In this document: positions 11,101 to 20,769 of the stretch, in pieces | Numbering within the stretch: the first letter of the stretch is position 1 | How the letters are laid out: the number at the start of each line of letters is the position of its first letter | Assembly (NCBI GenBank): GCA_037976565.1 | Contig: CP137675.1 | Location: 24,623,331 to 24,687,330, forward strand | Length of the DNA stretch: 64,000 bases | Direction: 5' to 3' | DNA from: Mesocentrotus franciscanus | Lineage: Eukaryota > Echinodermata > Echinoidea > Camarodonta > Strongylocentrotidae | Translations under genes and position numbers: made by a program | The notes under the pieces: model-generated | Seen by the model: the letters and a program-made list of their open reading frames with translations, nothing else | Databases searched by the model: none | Told to the model about the DNA's origin: nothing

Positions 11101-13039
11101 CTACCATATGGTCACTGTGAGGGCATATGGCAATTACTAACACAAAGGCTTTCGTCATCCTACCAGGTCCCCCATTTCTCTCCTGAGTATGGAGTGGCAA
11201 ATGTAGATTAATGCTTTGCCCTAACATCTGAACCTCTAGAGATTGGTTAAAGATCAATGATTCTAGAGAGTGATGTACATTGCACATGACTATAGATATA
11301 CCACAAATACATCCTTGATTGAGGAATAGAATTATGTGAAATACATTTTTTTCAGATGACTACCCTGCAAAAATCAAAAGAAAACATTTTGACTAGTCGC
11401 TTGACATAGATTGAATCCATTAACGAGCAAAACGTTATACACTGACTGATATTACATTTACATTTTGGACATTCACCATGTCTGTAAATCATCACTAAGA
11501 AAACGACAAAGCAAAGGAATTGAAATTGAATTTTTAGACTACCTGTATTTTCCCCTTAGTTTAGAATTTAGATAACTTTTAGATAACTCTAAATCAGACA
11601 AATTGAGGTCAATTTAAACCCACACTTGACACTGCTGGATTCAATCTGGAAGGAATTAAACATTTTAAGGGAAAATCTATCCTCATATTAAGTTGGTTAT
11701 AATAGATAGGTTCTGATTAAAAATAAGAAAGTTAGGAATTGTTGAACTTGTGATCAATCAAACACAAATTGGCAACTCTGTGACGTATCTTGCGAGCTCC
11801 TCTCCCATTTGCTCTGTACATAAAATTTCATTAACTTTCATTTTCTTCATTATTGATGACGGAATAGATTTTTTCCATAAAGGGGTTGTATGCTAGGAGT
11901 GTCGTGGTCGAGTGGTTTAAGGCGCTTGACTGGAGAGGCGAAGGTCGAGGGTTCGAATCCCGACACGGCACTAATATCCTTTGGCAAGATATTTACCTGC
12001 ACTTGCTACTCTCCACCCAGGTGTTAAATGGGTACCCGGTAGGATGCGAAAGTTCATGCGGTTGGATTAGCAAGTGTGCGCTTGTAAAATGGCGACTGGC
12101 TGGAATGCTCCCAGGGAGTGGAAAATGTGCATACATTGTGTGCGGGTAAGCCTGAATCCGATGACCGGGGTAATAATATATCTGTAAAGCGCTTAGGCAC
12201 ATCGTTGAATCGATGTATTGGGCGCTATATAAAAGCGGAATATTATTATTATTATTATTATTATAGAAAGATATTTGCAGTATATATATTTAGGGCACAT
12301 GTATGATTGAAAATTTTCTTAAGGGAAAATGAAAATTTCTGATTTTACAGTACAAAGGAAAAGGGAGGGGAGCTCGCATGATACGTCACAGAGTTGCCAA
12401 TTTGTGCATGTGTTTGTTTGATCACAACATCAAAAATTCATAACATTCTTATTATTAAACGGAATTTGCTCAAACTTCTCTCATTTTTCTGCTTCTGTTA
12501 AAACCAACTTCATATCTTCTTCTTCTTCTTCGGTGCAGTCTGCTTCTTTTAATCTTGAAGATTCTTGCAGAACTTTGGTGTAGTCTAGCTAGTGGTGTGT
12601 GTCATAAGGATAGGGTGCAACTGCAAGTAAAAACAGATCTAGGTGGACCTCCCCTTTATTATCCATTAGCCTATTTGTTGTTGTTTTTTTGTTCATCATT
12701 AACAAACCTGAAAGCAGCTGCGAGGCCGAGAGCTTGTGGAAACGCAGTTGCATTCCCAGCTTGTGCATCTCCACGCAAACACTCCGTGTTCCACACGTAC
12801 TTGCCGATCTGCAGGCGACTAATCCCCGGAGCTGGGCCGTTAGGGTCCGCCCCACCTCTCGCTAGCTGGTAGGTCATATCGTCCACTTTCAAACGATTTA
12901 GTAAATCGTCTAGACGCTGGTCCCATGGCAAGGAATGGTTCCAGAAGGGTAGCTGGCTCTTTTGTGCGAACTCATCATCACCGACATTTTCTCTTATGAT
13001 AAAGAGAGTACAGAATATTGCCAATAACATGCGAATCAT
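956..13039 (-). CDS. Glycoside hydrolase family 3 (beta-xylosidase-like), 3' end outside window
   Basis: A predicted secreted enzyme that would release sugars, probably xylose or arabinose, from beta-linked glycans. Exons read on the minus strand, all with GT/AG borders and compatible phases: 12708-13039, 10748-10907, 8325-8495, 7337-7428, 5968-6199, 3706-3951, 3006-3228, 2716-2805, 1931-2139, 956-1159 (653 codons). Residues 1-20 look like a signal peptide (MIRMLLAIFCTLFII). GH3 hallmarks are PYWGRNQ/ETYGEDPYLTG across the exon 2/3 junction, the Lys-His pair K200-H201 (CKHFAAYSG), and the nucleophile Asp282 in GYVVSDQ. The C-terminal domain follows (SLA/VVGPFANN, then FGYGLSYTTFNY), ending in the start of the fibronectin-III-like domain at GDEV. 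The start ATG at 13039 is chosen because the signal peptide follows it directly. At least one further exon lies left of the window. The sugar specificity is inferred from similarity to plant-type xylosidases, not proven. Confidence 0.9.
2215..2530 (-). repeat. Decayed partial copies of GH3 exon 9 inside intron 8
   Basis: The 5' half of exon 9 (plus-strand 2058-2139) reappears at about 2215-2305 with clear similarity; the core gaggtgatgttgagagg plus gcgttgaaaa is shared. The frame is still readable (FFLFNANPLNIT against LLLFNAGPLNIT) and an AG precedes it. A shorter third copy lies at about 2487-2530 (ttgagaggac, then aaaagaaggaggaccggttt). Neither copy has the downstream half of the exon or a donor site, so they are pseudo-exons. 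Confidence 0.75.
2817..2842. repeat. (GA)n microsatellite
   Basis: A run of GA dinucleotides in GH3 intron 7, just upstream of the exon 8 acceptor on the minus strand. It supplies a CT-rich tract in the transcript. Confidence 0.9.
2932..2988. repeat. (ATC)n microsatellite next to an exon 7 donor
   Basis: About 18 ATC/TCA triplets lie within 20 bp of the GH3 exon 7 splice donor (exon ends at 3006). In the transcript this becomes a GAU repeat immediately inside intron 7. Confidence 0.9.
4020..4165 (+). repeat. tRNA-like SINE, second family
   Basis: The sequence running from ctggtctagcaatagtg through a decayed B box (cccaggtttaagactgag) to gggtcggtcccagatg matches, in opposite orientation, the copy at about 46100-46245 in ALDH7A1. 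Two dispersed copies with a Pol III-like box support a SINE family. Confidence 0.5.
4328..5046. repeat. Five tandem units of about 140-150 bp
   Basis: Units begin near 4328, 4476, 4616, 4767 and 4906 with gcatatttaatgagctatg. Each contains TGACCTTTGACCTACATACT and ends with aagttatcgatcggaaacca or a close variant. Divergence between units is modest. Confidence 0.9.
4345..4936. promoter_or_regulatory. Repeated DR1-type nuclear-receptor motifs (candidate)
   Basis: TGACCTTTGACCT, the reverse complement of the AGGTCA-A-AGGTCA direct repeat spaced by one base, occurs exactly at 4493-4505, 4633-4645, 4784-4796 and 4924-4936. A split variant lies at 4345-4364. DR1 sites are bound by RXR, HNF4 and COUP-type receptors in animals. 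Binding here is inferred from the motif only. Confidence 0.35.
5136..5900. other. GH3 intron 5 remainder, no recognised feature
   Basis: No exon was found. The stretch 5630-5880 is more GC-rich than its surroundings and may be an old retroelement fragment, but I could not recognise a protein motif in any frame. Confidence 0.3.
6617..6880 (-). repeat. tRNA-derived SINE with (ATT)n tail
   Basis: Read on the minus strand from about 6875: an A-box-like TGGCTCAGTCAGTAGAGCG, a B box GGTTCGAACCC, then an unrelated body and an (ATT)n tail at 6610-6632. This is the standard layout of a tRNA-headed SINE. It lies in GH3 intron 4. Confidence 0.8.
7258..7294. repeat. (GA)n microsatellite
   Basis: An AGAG-rich run about 40 bp downstream of the GH3 exon 4 donor. 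It has no coding meaning. Confidence 0.85.
7985..8195. repeat. (TAG)n with flanking ATT/ATC triplets
   Basis: About 24 perfect TAG triplets at 8041-8114 lie between stretches of ATT and ATC triplets. Long open frames over this region encode single-residue runs and are not genes. It lies in GH3 intron 3. Confidence 0.95.
8983..10192. mobile_element. 1.2-kb TIR element, GGGCCCGTATTCAATAAACTTC ends
   Basis: The left end 8983-9004 is an exact inverted match to the right end 10171-10192. The match continues imperfectly inward, with many TTCTTAG/CTAAGAA blocks on both sides. No transposase frame is visible, so it is non-autonomous. The interior 9160-9960 is unrelated unique-looking sequence, possibly a captured or nested insertion. 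It lies in GH3 intron 2. Confidence 0.8.
10193..10330 (-). repeat. tRNA-derived SINE head fragment
   Basis: Minus strand: an A-box-like start near 10325, a B box (GGGTTTGAATCCC) near 10275-10263, then the CACCTGGGTGTAAATGGGTACC segment shared with the full SINE at 11893-12265. It abuts the TIR element ending at 10192. Confidence 0.6.
10462..10732. mobile_element. Two abutting short TIR elements beside exon 2
   Basis: 10462-10594 is bounded by ggccatttctcgatactgtcataagtct and its diverged inverse. 10598-10732 is bounded by ccagtttctcaaaaccgc and the inverted gtgaaactgg. Both have cataagtct/agacttat motifs inside each end, so they belong to one family. The second ends about 15 bp from the GH3 exon 2 donor. 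Confidence 0.6.
10965..11235 (-). repeat. SINE 3' portion
   Basis: An (AAT)n run near 10966 is followed by sequence matching, in reverse, the 3' half of the SINE at 11893-12265 (aagcgctttacagatattattaccccg, then ctccactccctggggag). The tRNA-like head is absent or too diverged to see. Confidence 0.7.
11690..12515. mobile_element. Foldback element split by a SINE
   Basis: The left arm around 11690-11860 and right arm around 12335-12515 are inverted copies: aaattggcaactctgtgacg at 11765-11784 against its inverse at 12384-12403, with agctcct/aggggagct and ttggtt blocks keeping register. The SINE at 11893-12265 occupies the loop. A related arm occurs in ALDH7A1 near 45185-45290. It lies in GH3 intron 1. 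Confidence 0.7.
11893..12265 (+). repeat. Full-length tRNA-derived SINE
   Basis: The head has an A-box-like TGGTCGAGTGGTTTAAGGCG and a B box GGTTCGAATCCCG, resembling a Ser/Leu-type tRNA but without an intact acceptor stem. The body runs through CTCCACCCAGGTGTTAAATG and cccagggagtgg, and the tail is gggcgctatataaaagcgg plus (ATT)n. It is the reference copy for the fragments elsewhere in the window. Confidence 0.85.
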
Positions 13040-13494
13040 TTTGACAACTTTTGGGCTGATACGCCTCCCTGCTCCTGCTGGGCGATCGTGTCATGTGTAT
13101 GATCAGGTGACTAAAAAAAATATCACGTGACATATCCAGGGACGTAGCGTTCTCATTGAGGAAAGAAAATTACTTTTATCGGGGTCATTTTGGTTATTGG
13201 CTATTTATGTATTTTGGAAGATTAACCTTAATAGATGAAGCTTATTCCCGATTGGTCGAAAGTAAGGGGGAAGATAAAACGTACAGCACCGCGATTGGAT
13301 GCATCCGCAAACACAATTTGCATGTGATTTGCATATACCAGGGAGGTGAGACATCAGCTCCCTGCAGCCCAAAAAAAAAAAACTGGAAGCGACGATATTG
13401 TGCAAATTAGGAATTCTATATTTAAATGAGATTGTGCCAGATCATGTTAATAAAAATGTATTTATTCATTTATTTACAATTATGTTAATAACAG
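13040..13494. other. GH3 upstream region
   Basis: This is the 5' flank of the GH3 gene on the minus strand. No clear TATA box or initiator could be assigned. A poly-A run lies at 13371-13381. Confidence 0.3.
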
Positions 13495-13765
13495 AAGAGG
13501 TGAGTTTTTAGATATTTTTTAATGTATTGAGAGAATGCTGGTCGCGAAGAAATCTAGGTAGGTTTATTACTCCACAGTTTGGGAGCAGCAGTTGTGAATG
13601 CTCTGTCACCAAAACAGTGTGGGTAGCATCTTGGGAGAAAGTTGGTTCAGAGTGATGCATTGAGAGGAGCAAAAGGAGTACCGGGATGCTTGCCTGATAG
13701 TTATGAGTTTAGATAGCCAAGTAGGCAGGAGCGAGACAATGGATGCATTATTCACCTGAAGCGGA
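13495..13765. repeat. LINE 3'-end-like fragment
   Basis: The segment agaggtgagtttttagat, then cagtttgggagcagcagttg and gaatgctctgtcacc, resembles a segment common at the 3' end of animal non-LTR retrotransposons. This is recognised by memory of the pattern only; no reading frame is preserved. Confidence 0.35.
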
Positions 13766-13934
13766 GAGCTCTATAAAAATCGTCTTCTTTAAAATGAAAT
13801 ATATAATGTAATGGTCGAAATAACACCACAATCTATAAGTTCGTCTCGTGTTTGTGCGTAACTCGGGTTTTTGTACGCGGTTAAACTACGTTCTACCATT
13901 CATAACTTGTCTTCCATACCCCTCCCTCCCCCAC

Positions 13935-13945
13935 CTCTCGCTCTT

Positions 13946-13993
<48 letters not shown>

Positions 13994-14509
13994 CCTCCCC
14001 TTTTGTTTCTCTCTCTCTGTTTATCACTCTCTCTAGCTTTCTCTCTCTCTCTATAAACTATTTTCTCACTCGCTTGTTGTCATTGGGTTTCAGATGACGC
14101 TTTTCAATCTTTCCCATCTCTCGATTTACGCCACTCTTCAGAGGCTCGGTTGATGTTGATTACTGATGCAGCAGCGGAGGAAGTTGAAGGGAGTAAAGGT
14201 TTCCCTTCTTTTCACTCGATAATCAGACTCTTGCTTGGCGTCAGATTGATGATAGGGGAATAAAGCCCCCCTTCCCTCTTTGGTTCGGCTATCATACTTT
14301 CTCAGTTTACCTGATCGATGCGGGGTGAAAGTTAGTTTATATCTATTTTGTTATTTTTGTTGTTATTTCAATTAATTGTTATTTTGTTGATTGACATTTG
14401 TTTATATTTTTTATTGAGAAATTCGCTCTCTTCCTTTCTACATGATATATAGGCCTATTAACTTGTGTGTGTTTTTTTTTTACCCCCTACCCCCTCTCTC
14501 CCTTTCTCT

Positions 14510-14550
<41 letters not shown>

Positions 14551-14600
14551 CTATCTATCTCTCTCCATTTCCATTTCCATTTCTCTCTCCATCTCTCAGA
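13935..14600. repeat. Two (CT)n-rich tracts
   Basis: CT/TCTC runs lie at 13935-14055 and 14490-14600, the second with CTAT tetranucleotides. The sequence between them is without a recognised gene. Confidence 0.9.
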
Positions 14601-16190
14601 ATTTTTTTAATATTTCAAATCTATTATGCAAACAATGGTGACATCTAGACCTAAACTGGTGTGCTCGGGACGGAATTTCCTCCTTTTTTAATTTTTTTTT
14701 AAAATCATTTCATTTCATTTCATTTTTCAATCGATAACATCCTTGTGGGCCGGGAGTTTGCCTTAGATTACGTCATGTGCTAAGAATGTCCCACTGGAAA
14801 CGCACCAACGGAATAATCTCCCCTGTGACGACTCCTCGTGATACCGGGTTAATAATTTACTGGAACAAGCACTAATGAACAGCATAACCTACCCGCCTAT
14901 TTCCAGTGACGCAAGTGGAATCTTCATTTCTGTGTTTGCTCATTTCTATGGTGATTGGGCTGTGTGACTGATCATCTTCTTGTAGGAGAACAACCCTCAG
15001 ACAGTATATGCAAGACCTTTTAAGTTCGAACATTATTCAAGTGCAATTACATGTACCTATTTTATATATGTGTAAAAGTGTCGAGCATTCTTGTGTGTTG
15101 AAAAAGGCAAATCAAATAAATAAATAAAATTGCTGTATTATGTCTACATGCTGCAAATAGATATTGATATTAGGCCTATTATTTGCATTATCTTCTTTAT
15201 GTCATGTATTCTATAGGATATGTATAATTTATATTTTTATCAAAAGAATATTCGTATATGTCAACGATGTTACAGAAAATGAACAAAATATAATACAATT
15301 TAAGGAACAAAACTCCAGGTCTACGTTGAATTTTTTACTACAATTTGAAGTTGGTAGCCTACATCCTCCATTTAAAGTTAACCGATTATTGAGTATTCAA
15401 TTAGATTCTAATTTTTCACCTCAAAGTAGCAATTATTTTCTTCCATTTCTATAAAATTTTAATTAAAAGTAATATAAGTATTTTATGTTGACATAATGAC
15501 ATAAAATTTTGAAGAGCATATCAACGCGATGAAATAGACGTAGGCCTGTATGTATATCCGATTAGGCTTGTATCGGGTACGCCTGCATAAAAACAATACG
15601 ATACAAATGCGAGCACATGTTAATCATTTGCTCACAATAAATTATTAATCAATTGGTGATGAACAAGAAGGTCTATGTCAGAGAATTTACAGACGTTCTT
15701 TGTCAGGTCCAGGCCAATATATGCAGAGACAAATTTCATCAAAAAATTGAAAAAAAACAATGAAGTTCATGATTTAGTTTACATTTTTAGTTCGTTTCTG
15801 TGTTGGATGCAGCCAAATTATATTTCCTTTTTTTCCCTTCTTTTTTAGGGTCTAAAAACGGAGGCACAAGAACACAAATTACGGCATGTGTCCTCTATCT
15901 GTCAGTGAATGAGCCCGATATATATTGTGTGTTATGCAGCAGCCCTTATCCATGGATGATGGACAAAATAAAGTAGACTTTATGTCATTAATTAAATGAG
16001 AGACGTGTAGACGCATTTTATTATCCGTCATATTCAAACATTCACAGCACACTTCAATGGCAAATCAGAATGCAAAACGTGGTTCAACATAACAGGTATT
16101 GAAAAACATTTCGATGAGATATGAATTAATGAACGATTACTGTTATGCAAAATGTAAACATATTTAAACGTAATGCCACTCAGTATCGTT
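14601..16190. other. Intergenic, no recognised feature
   Basis: AT-rich sequence with no coding exon, RNA gene or clear repeat boundary. A short frame at 15164-15454 shows no recognisable motif and no splice support. Confidence 0.5.
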
Positions 16191-16204
16191 CCATGTGGCA
16201 CATG

Positions 16205-16292
16205 AAGGGGGCAGATTAAGAATTTCCGGGCTTGCGCCCCCCTCCCCCCTCCTCCTCCTTTCCGGCTGATGAATCTTGGATTCGCCACTGCA
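16205..16292. mobile_element. Terminal fragment of a CAGTGGCG-type element
   Basis: The end CTTGGATTCGCCACTG (inverse of CAGTGGCGAATCCAAG) follows a C-rich segment, like the hAT-like elements nearby. The other end is not visible, so this is a truncated copy. Confidence 0.5.
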
Positions 16293-16380
16293 AGTTTTTA
16301 GATAACAATTTCTGCACATTTAAAGCATCCCTATCTGTACAATTAAACTGAAGACAGGCCTATTCCAAAGTGTGTATAGC

Positions 16381-18426
16381 CAGGTCAGGCGCGGATCCAG
16401 GTGGGCCGAGCGGGCCTTGCCCCCCCTCCCCTCCCGCAAAAGGAGAAGAAAAGAAAAGGAGGAAAAAGAAGGAGATCGGGGGCCGAAAGGGCCTAGCCTC
16501 CCAGGCTATTGCCTCCCCCACCCCATCAAAAAAATAAGAGAGGAGGAAGGAAAGGGAAAAAATAAAGGAAAAGAGGAGATAAAGGGAAGGAAAAATAGAG
16601 GAAGAAGAAAAGAAAAGAAGGGGGATATCAGTTGCAATTTTCCCGCCAACAAGTTGTGGATCGGGGGGAGCCAAAAGGCTGAATGTATATAACAGGTATA
16701 TTCTCCGTCATCCTGCCACCCCATCCCAATTTCAACATTTTAGGACAACTACCCCCTAGACAAAAGCCCCTGACAATTACCCCGATAATTGCCCTCAGGA
16801 CAATTACCCCAAGTGAATTTACCCTCAGGAAGTTAGACCCTAGAACAATGAGCCCCATGACATAATCCATATGTCATATAAAATATGCTCATGTTTGTAT
16901 GCTCAAGTGCCCCATTCCTCTTCTCATAAGGGCCCTTTTCCACCTCTAAATGCCCCATTTTCACTTCTGTAGTTCCGCCTGTGCCCTTCATGAGAAGGGG
17001 TAGGCTGCCCGGGGGGGGGGAGCACCTTGGGTTTATTATGCTAGGGGTCCGATGGTAATTATCCTGGGCGAAAAGAAGGAGATCGGGGGGCCGAAAGGGC
17101 TTAGCCTCCCAGGATGTTGCCCCCATCAAAAAAATAAGAGAGAAGGAAGGAAAGGGAAAGAAAAAAGGAAAAGAGGAGATAAAAGGAAGGAAAAAAAGAG
17201 GAAGAAGAAAAGAAAAGAAGGGAGATATCATTTGCAATTTTCCCGTGTGGATCGGGGAAGCCAAAAGGCCCTTACCTCCCCACAACAAGATGTAGATTGG
17301 GGGCACTGGCATACTGATGGGAGTGCTTGGAGGGGGGGGGCAAATAAAATTCAAACGTGGTTTATTTCTAATTCGATAACGGTGATTTACAAATACAAAT
17401 GTTGCTGAAATGACATCATTTCCCGAGATTTTTCCTCACTTTTTAGTAAATTATACTTTTTTATGCGTTTGTTGGAAAATGACAAATTCCTAAATTTACA
17501 GTCAGGCAAGAAATATGCTTATCAAGAGGCCTACTTGTCAGGGCCCGCGGAACGGTGGGGCTCGGGGGCCTCAATCTCCCCCCCCCCACCCCCACTTTAA
17601 AAAAAAGTATATTAAAGAGAAATAGAAAGAAAGAAGAAAGAAAGAAAGAATAGTGTCCTGCCAATGTCACATATAAGGTATTAAAAAAATGTTCATCTAA
17701 CCGTAATTGAACGCCTAAAACCCCTGAGCTTCCGGGGCTCTGTCCCCTGGACCCAACCAAAGGCCTAAGGCGGGCCCTGGATACTCAATTACTCATCTGA
17801 CCGTAATGTAATGCCTAAAACCCTTGAGCTTCCGGGGGCTCCGCCCCCTGGACCCCACGCCAATAATATTAGTGACCTACCAGTGTCACAAAATAATAAG
17901 GTATCAAAAAAATGCCCATCTGACCGTAATTTAATGCGTAAAACCATTGAGCTTCCGGGGGCTCCGCCCCCTGCACCCCACGCCAATAATATTTGTGACC
18001 TGCCAGTGTCACAAATAAGGTATCAACATAAAAGTTATGCTCATCTGACCGTAATTAAATGCCTAAAAACCCCTAAGCTTCCTGGGGGCCTAAGACGGCC
18101 CCTAAATGCTTATCTGACCGTTATAATATGCCTCAAAACCCTGAGTTTCAGGGGGCTCCACCCCTTGATCCACACCGGGGCTTTGCCCCTAGACCCACGC
18201 CAATTGACGCTACGCTCTACCTAATCGTAAATGCTTTAGCCTCCCCCCACAAAATGTTCAGCGGGGCCTGCATGTAAGAGTGGGGTGATGCGGATTTTTT
18301 TTTGTCTGCCCTCCCCCAAACGTTTTTGCTCATTACGCCACTGCTGGTCACCATTACGTACCAATATTTGGCTTTCATAATTTCAAATTTGCCCCCCCCC
18401 CCCAAGAAATCCTGGATATGCGCCTG
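16381..18426. mobile_element. hAT-like non-autonomous element, 2.05 kb
   Basis: The left end CAGGTCAGGCGCGGATCCAGG contains CAGGCGCGGATCCAGG, and the right end is CCTGGATATGCGCCTG. The flanks tgtatagc (16373-16380) and tatatagc (18427-18434) differ at one base and fit an 8-bp target-site duplication. Inside are two direct copies of a GAAAAGAAGG-rich block (about 16443-16680 and 17070-17265) and a tandem array at 17690-18215. No transposase is present. Confidence 0.65.
17690..18215. repeat. Tandem units with GGGGGCTCCGCCCC palindrome
   Basis: Four diverging units of roughly 100-140 bp each contain catctgaccgtaatttaatg, then gagcttccgggggctccgcc, then a cacgccaataatat/gccagtgtcac segment. The GGGGGCTCCGCCCC core can form a hairpin. 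A related unit is present in the element at 60993-62552. Confidence 0.8.
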
Positions 18427-18434
18427 TATATAGC

Positions 18435-20089
18435 AGCCAATAATCAACCTGAGTCTTTAATCATCCCAACCCTATATACGCGTGTCATAAAAGTCTGTTG
18501 ACCCGTGCGGTATAATTAAGATGGAAGTGGGATAAAAGGCTTCGAAATTTCCTTATCACATGAATTATATCAGGAAACGTACTTCAGAACCTTAGCTTTC
18601 CACATTTTCGTCATGTGAACATGTAAATATAAACTTTTTTTAATTGAAAGATAGGATATCAGCTATAGATTGCCCCGTGCCAAATTTATCTACCTTGCGA
18701 CTCGGAAAATGATTTGTATTGACAAACCCATTACAAAGTTATACAAAAATCATAATAATCAACTTTAATAATATGATAGTAACCACAGTGAAAAACAAGT
18801 ATGATTAACCCCAATGATCTATCGAAGTGGATTTATCAGCATACAGAGTTTACGCAAAGATTTTTAGGAAACTTTGGCTCCAAAAATATATCACTTTCCT
18901 CTTACATTTTTTATGCCAGTTGAACAGTTTCTGTATTTGGACGAGGGTCAAATTATTTGTAAAAAACAGGTAGCTGATATCATATTACATTTATAAACCC
19001 TTTGTGTTTACTGCACGGTTCTGGTTTGTGACTAATCTATTGCGATTTGCGAGAGGGTATAGGCCTACATGTATAGAAAGTTTAGAATCCTTGTGAGCAG
19101 GTTGTAAAACTAATGGACACTAACCTTTATCGTCCTATTTGATGTCCGCTGCAAGACAGTATTAGATAAACCGGGCTTCTTTAGGTCTCCAAGACCATCT
19201 AAATGCTAGTGTATGTTATATGTTAATAGAGGGAAGAGGGAAAGATATTGATGATGTGGAGAAAGAGAGTGAGACCGATCCGGAGGGGAAAAAAACTATA
19301 GGGGAGATACCTTACACAAAAGTTTGTTGAACCAAAACAATTCGGCGTCTCTTTGAAATTACGGCAACGCAATCTTTCGTAAACTGTGTCAGTTTCTTGT
19401 TTTCATCCTGAAGGTGAAATTCCGTGATTAGATAGCCCCGTGACTTACTACACACATTATATTGATATCTAAGTGATATGGGCGAAAAGTTTGTTGAACT
19501 CATCAGGTGTACTCTTTTTCTCAATTACTGTAGTTGCTAATTTACAAATAATATGAATTAATTGCATCATAAACGATTCCCCCCTGAGTCACTCTGCATG
19601 AGTATATTCAGATGGCTATAATCTACACACTTTAGATGAAAAGTTCGTTCGCATGACATAACAAACTATTATAGATTTCTTGTCTTCCTTTTTTTATGTG
19701 GGAAGCGCAATCTTAAAATCAGAAAAAAAGCTAAACTATTAAACTAGTTATCCTGTGTTAGACTATATGATTCTCTTGTAAGTAGTTCCTCTGGATATTA
19801 GCTTAACGAATAGCTCCAGAATAGAAATCTATACTTTGACAGTTTGACACTATTATATCCATCCCTGCCATAGCAGTACTATAATTTGAAAAGATTTGCC
19901 ATTCTCCACCCAGGTGGTAGATAGGTAGAAAGAAATTCCTTGAAAAAAGTTAGCCAAAGACGTTTTAAATATCATGGTAGCTCGGTTAGAGTCAGAGTAG
20001 CGATCATTATAAGTGCTTAATCATGTTCATCGTAGTAGACTATATTTCTGTAGCCTAAGAGCAGCTGCTCTATGAATAGACTTATTACC
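18435..20089. other. Intergenic, no recognised gene
   Basis: AT-rich, with no coding exon. A short piece at 19898-19915 (ttctccacccaggtggtaga) echoes the SINE body but is too short to call. Confidence 0.45.
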
Positions 20090-20097
20090 ATTTATCA

Positions 20098-20450
20098 CAG
20101 GGGCGGATCCAGCCGGCGGCAAGGGAGGGGGCCTAAAAAGGGGCCCACTTCGTGCGAAAATTTGAAAATCGTGCCGGTCGATTTTTCGCTCAGTGGGGGT
20201 AGTGAGCAACAACAACAACAAAAATTTGGCAACCGAAGGGTAATTTTTTTTCCACCGCCACCCCTTGGGCGCCAGGGTAGTGAGCACAATTTTTTTTGGC
20301 ACCCGAAAATTTTTTTACCTACGGAAGGGTTATTTTTTCCACGCCACCCCTTGGGCGCCAGGAGGGGCCCAACTTCTTTTTTTCACAAAAGGGTGTTTTT
20401 ACGTGTTTTTTTCTAGGAGGGCCCGGGCCCTGCCCCTGGATCCGCCACTG
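20098..20450. mobile_element. hAT-like MITE with perfect 8-bp target duplication
   Basis: The left end CAGGGGCGGATCCAG and right end CTGGATCCGCCACTG form a 14/15 inverted repeat. ATTTATCA occurs directly before (20090-20097) and directly after (20451-20458). CAG/CTG ends with an 8-bp duplication are typical of the hAT superfamily. The 353-bp interior is non-coding, with internal copies of ccaccccttgggcgccagg. Confidence 0.9.
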
Positions 20451-20484
20451 ATTTATCATGTATTGTTATTGTTGTGATTATCAT

Positions 20485-20485
<1 letters not shown>

Positions 20486-20516
<31 letters not shown>

Positions 20517-20521
20517 CATAT

Positions 20522-20569
<48 letters not shown>

Positions 20570-20570
20570 C

Positions 20571-20647
<77 letters not shown>

Positions 20648-20700
20648 AAAAGAAGAATAAGAAGTAGTAGTCGTAGTATTAATATTATCATTATTATTAT
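20486..20700. repeat. (TAG)n microsatellite, about 160 bp
   Basis: Nearly uninterrupted TAG triplets from 20486 to 20646, broken by tacata near 20517 and a TAC triplet near 20567. ATT/ATC triplets follow. Long frames here are artefacts. Confidence 0.95.
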
Positions 20701-20769
20701 TGTCATTACGATTATTATCATTACTTTCATTATCATTCTAATCATCATCATTGTCATTACTAGTATTAT

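Noticed and set aside
11893..11975. Possible tRNA-Ser/Leu gene
   Set aside because: A and B boxes are present but the acceptor stem does not pair and a SINE body with (ATT)n tail follows.
16360..17408. Basic and hydrophobic frames on both strands
   Set aside because: They read the GA-rich filler of the hAT-like element; no domain and no codon bias.
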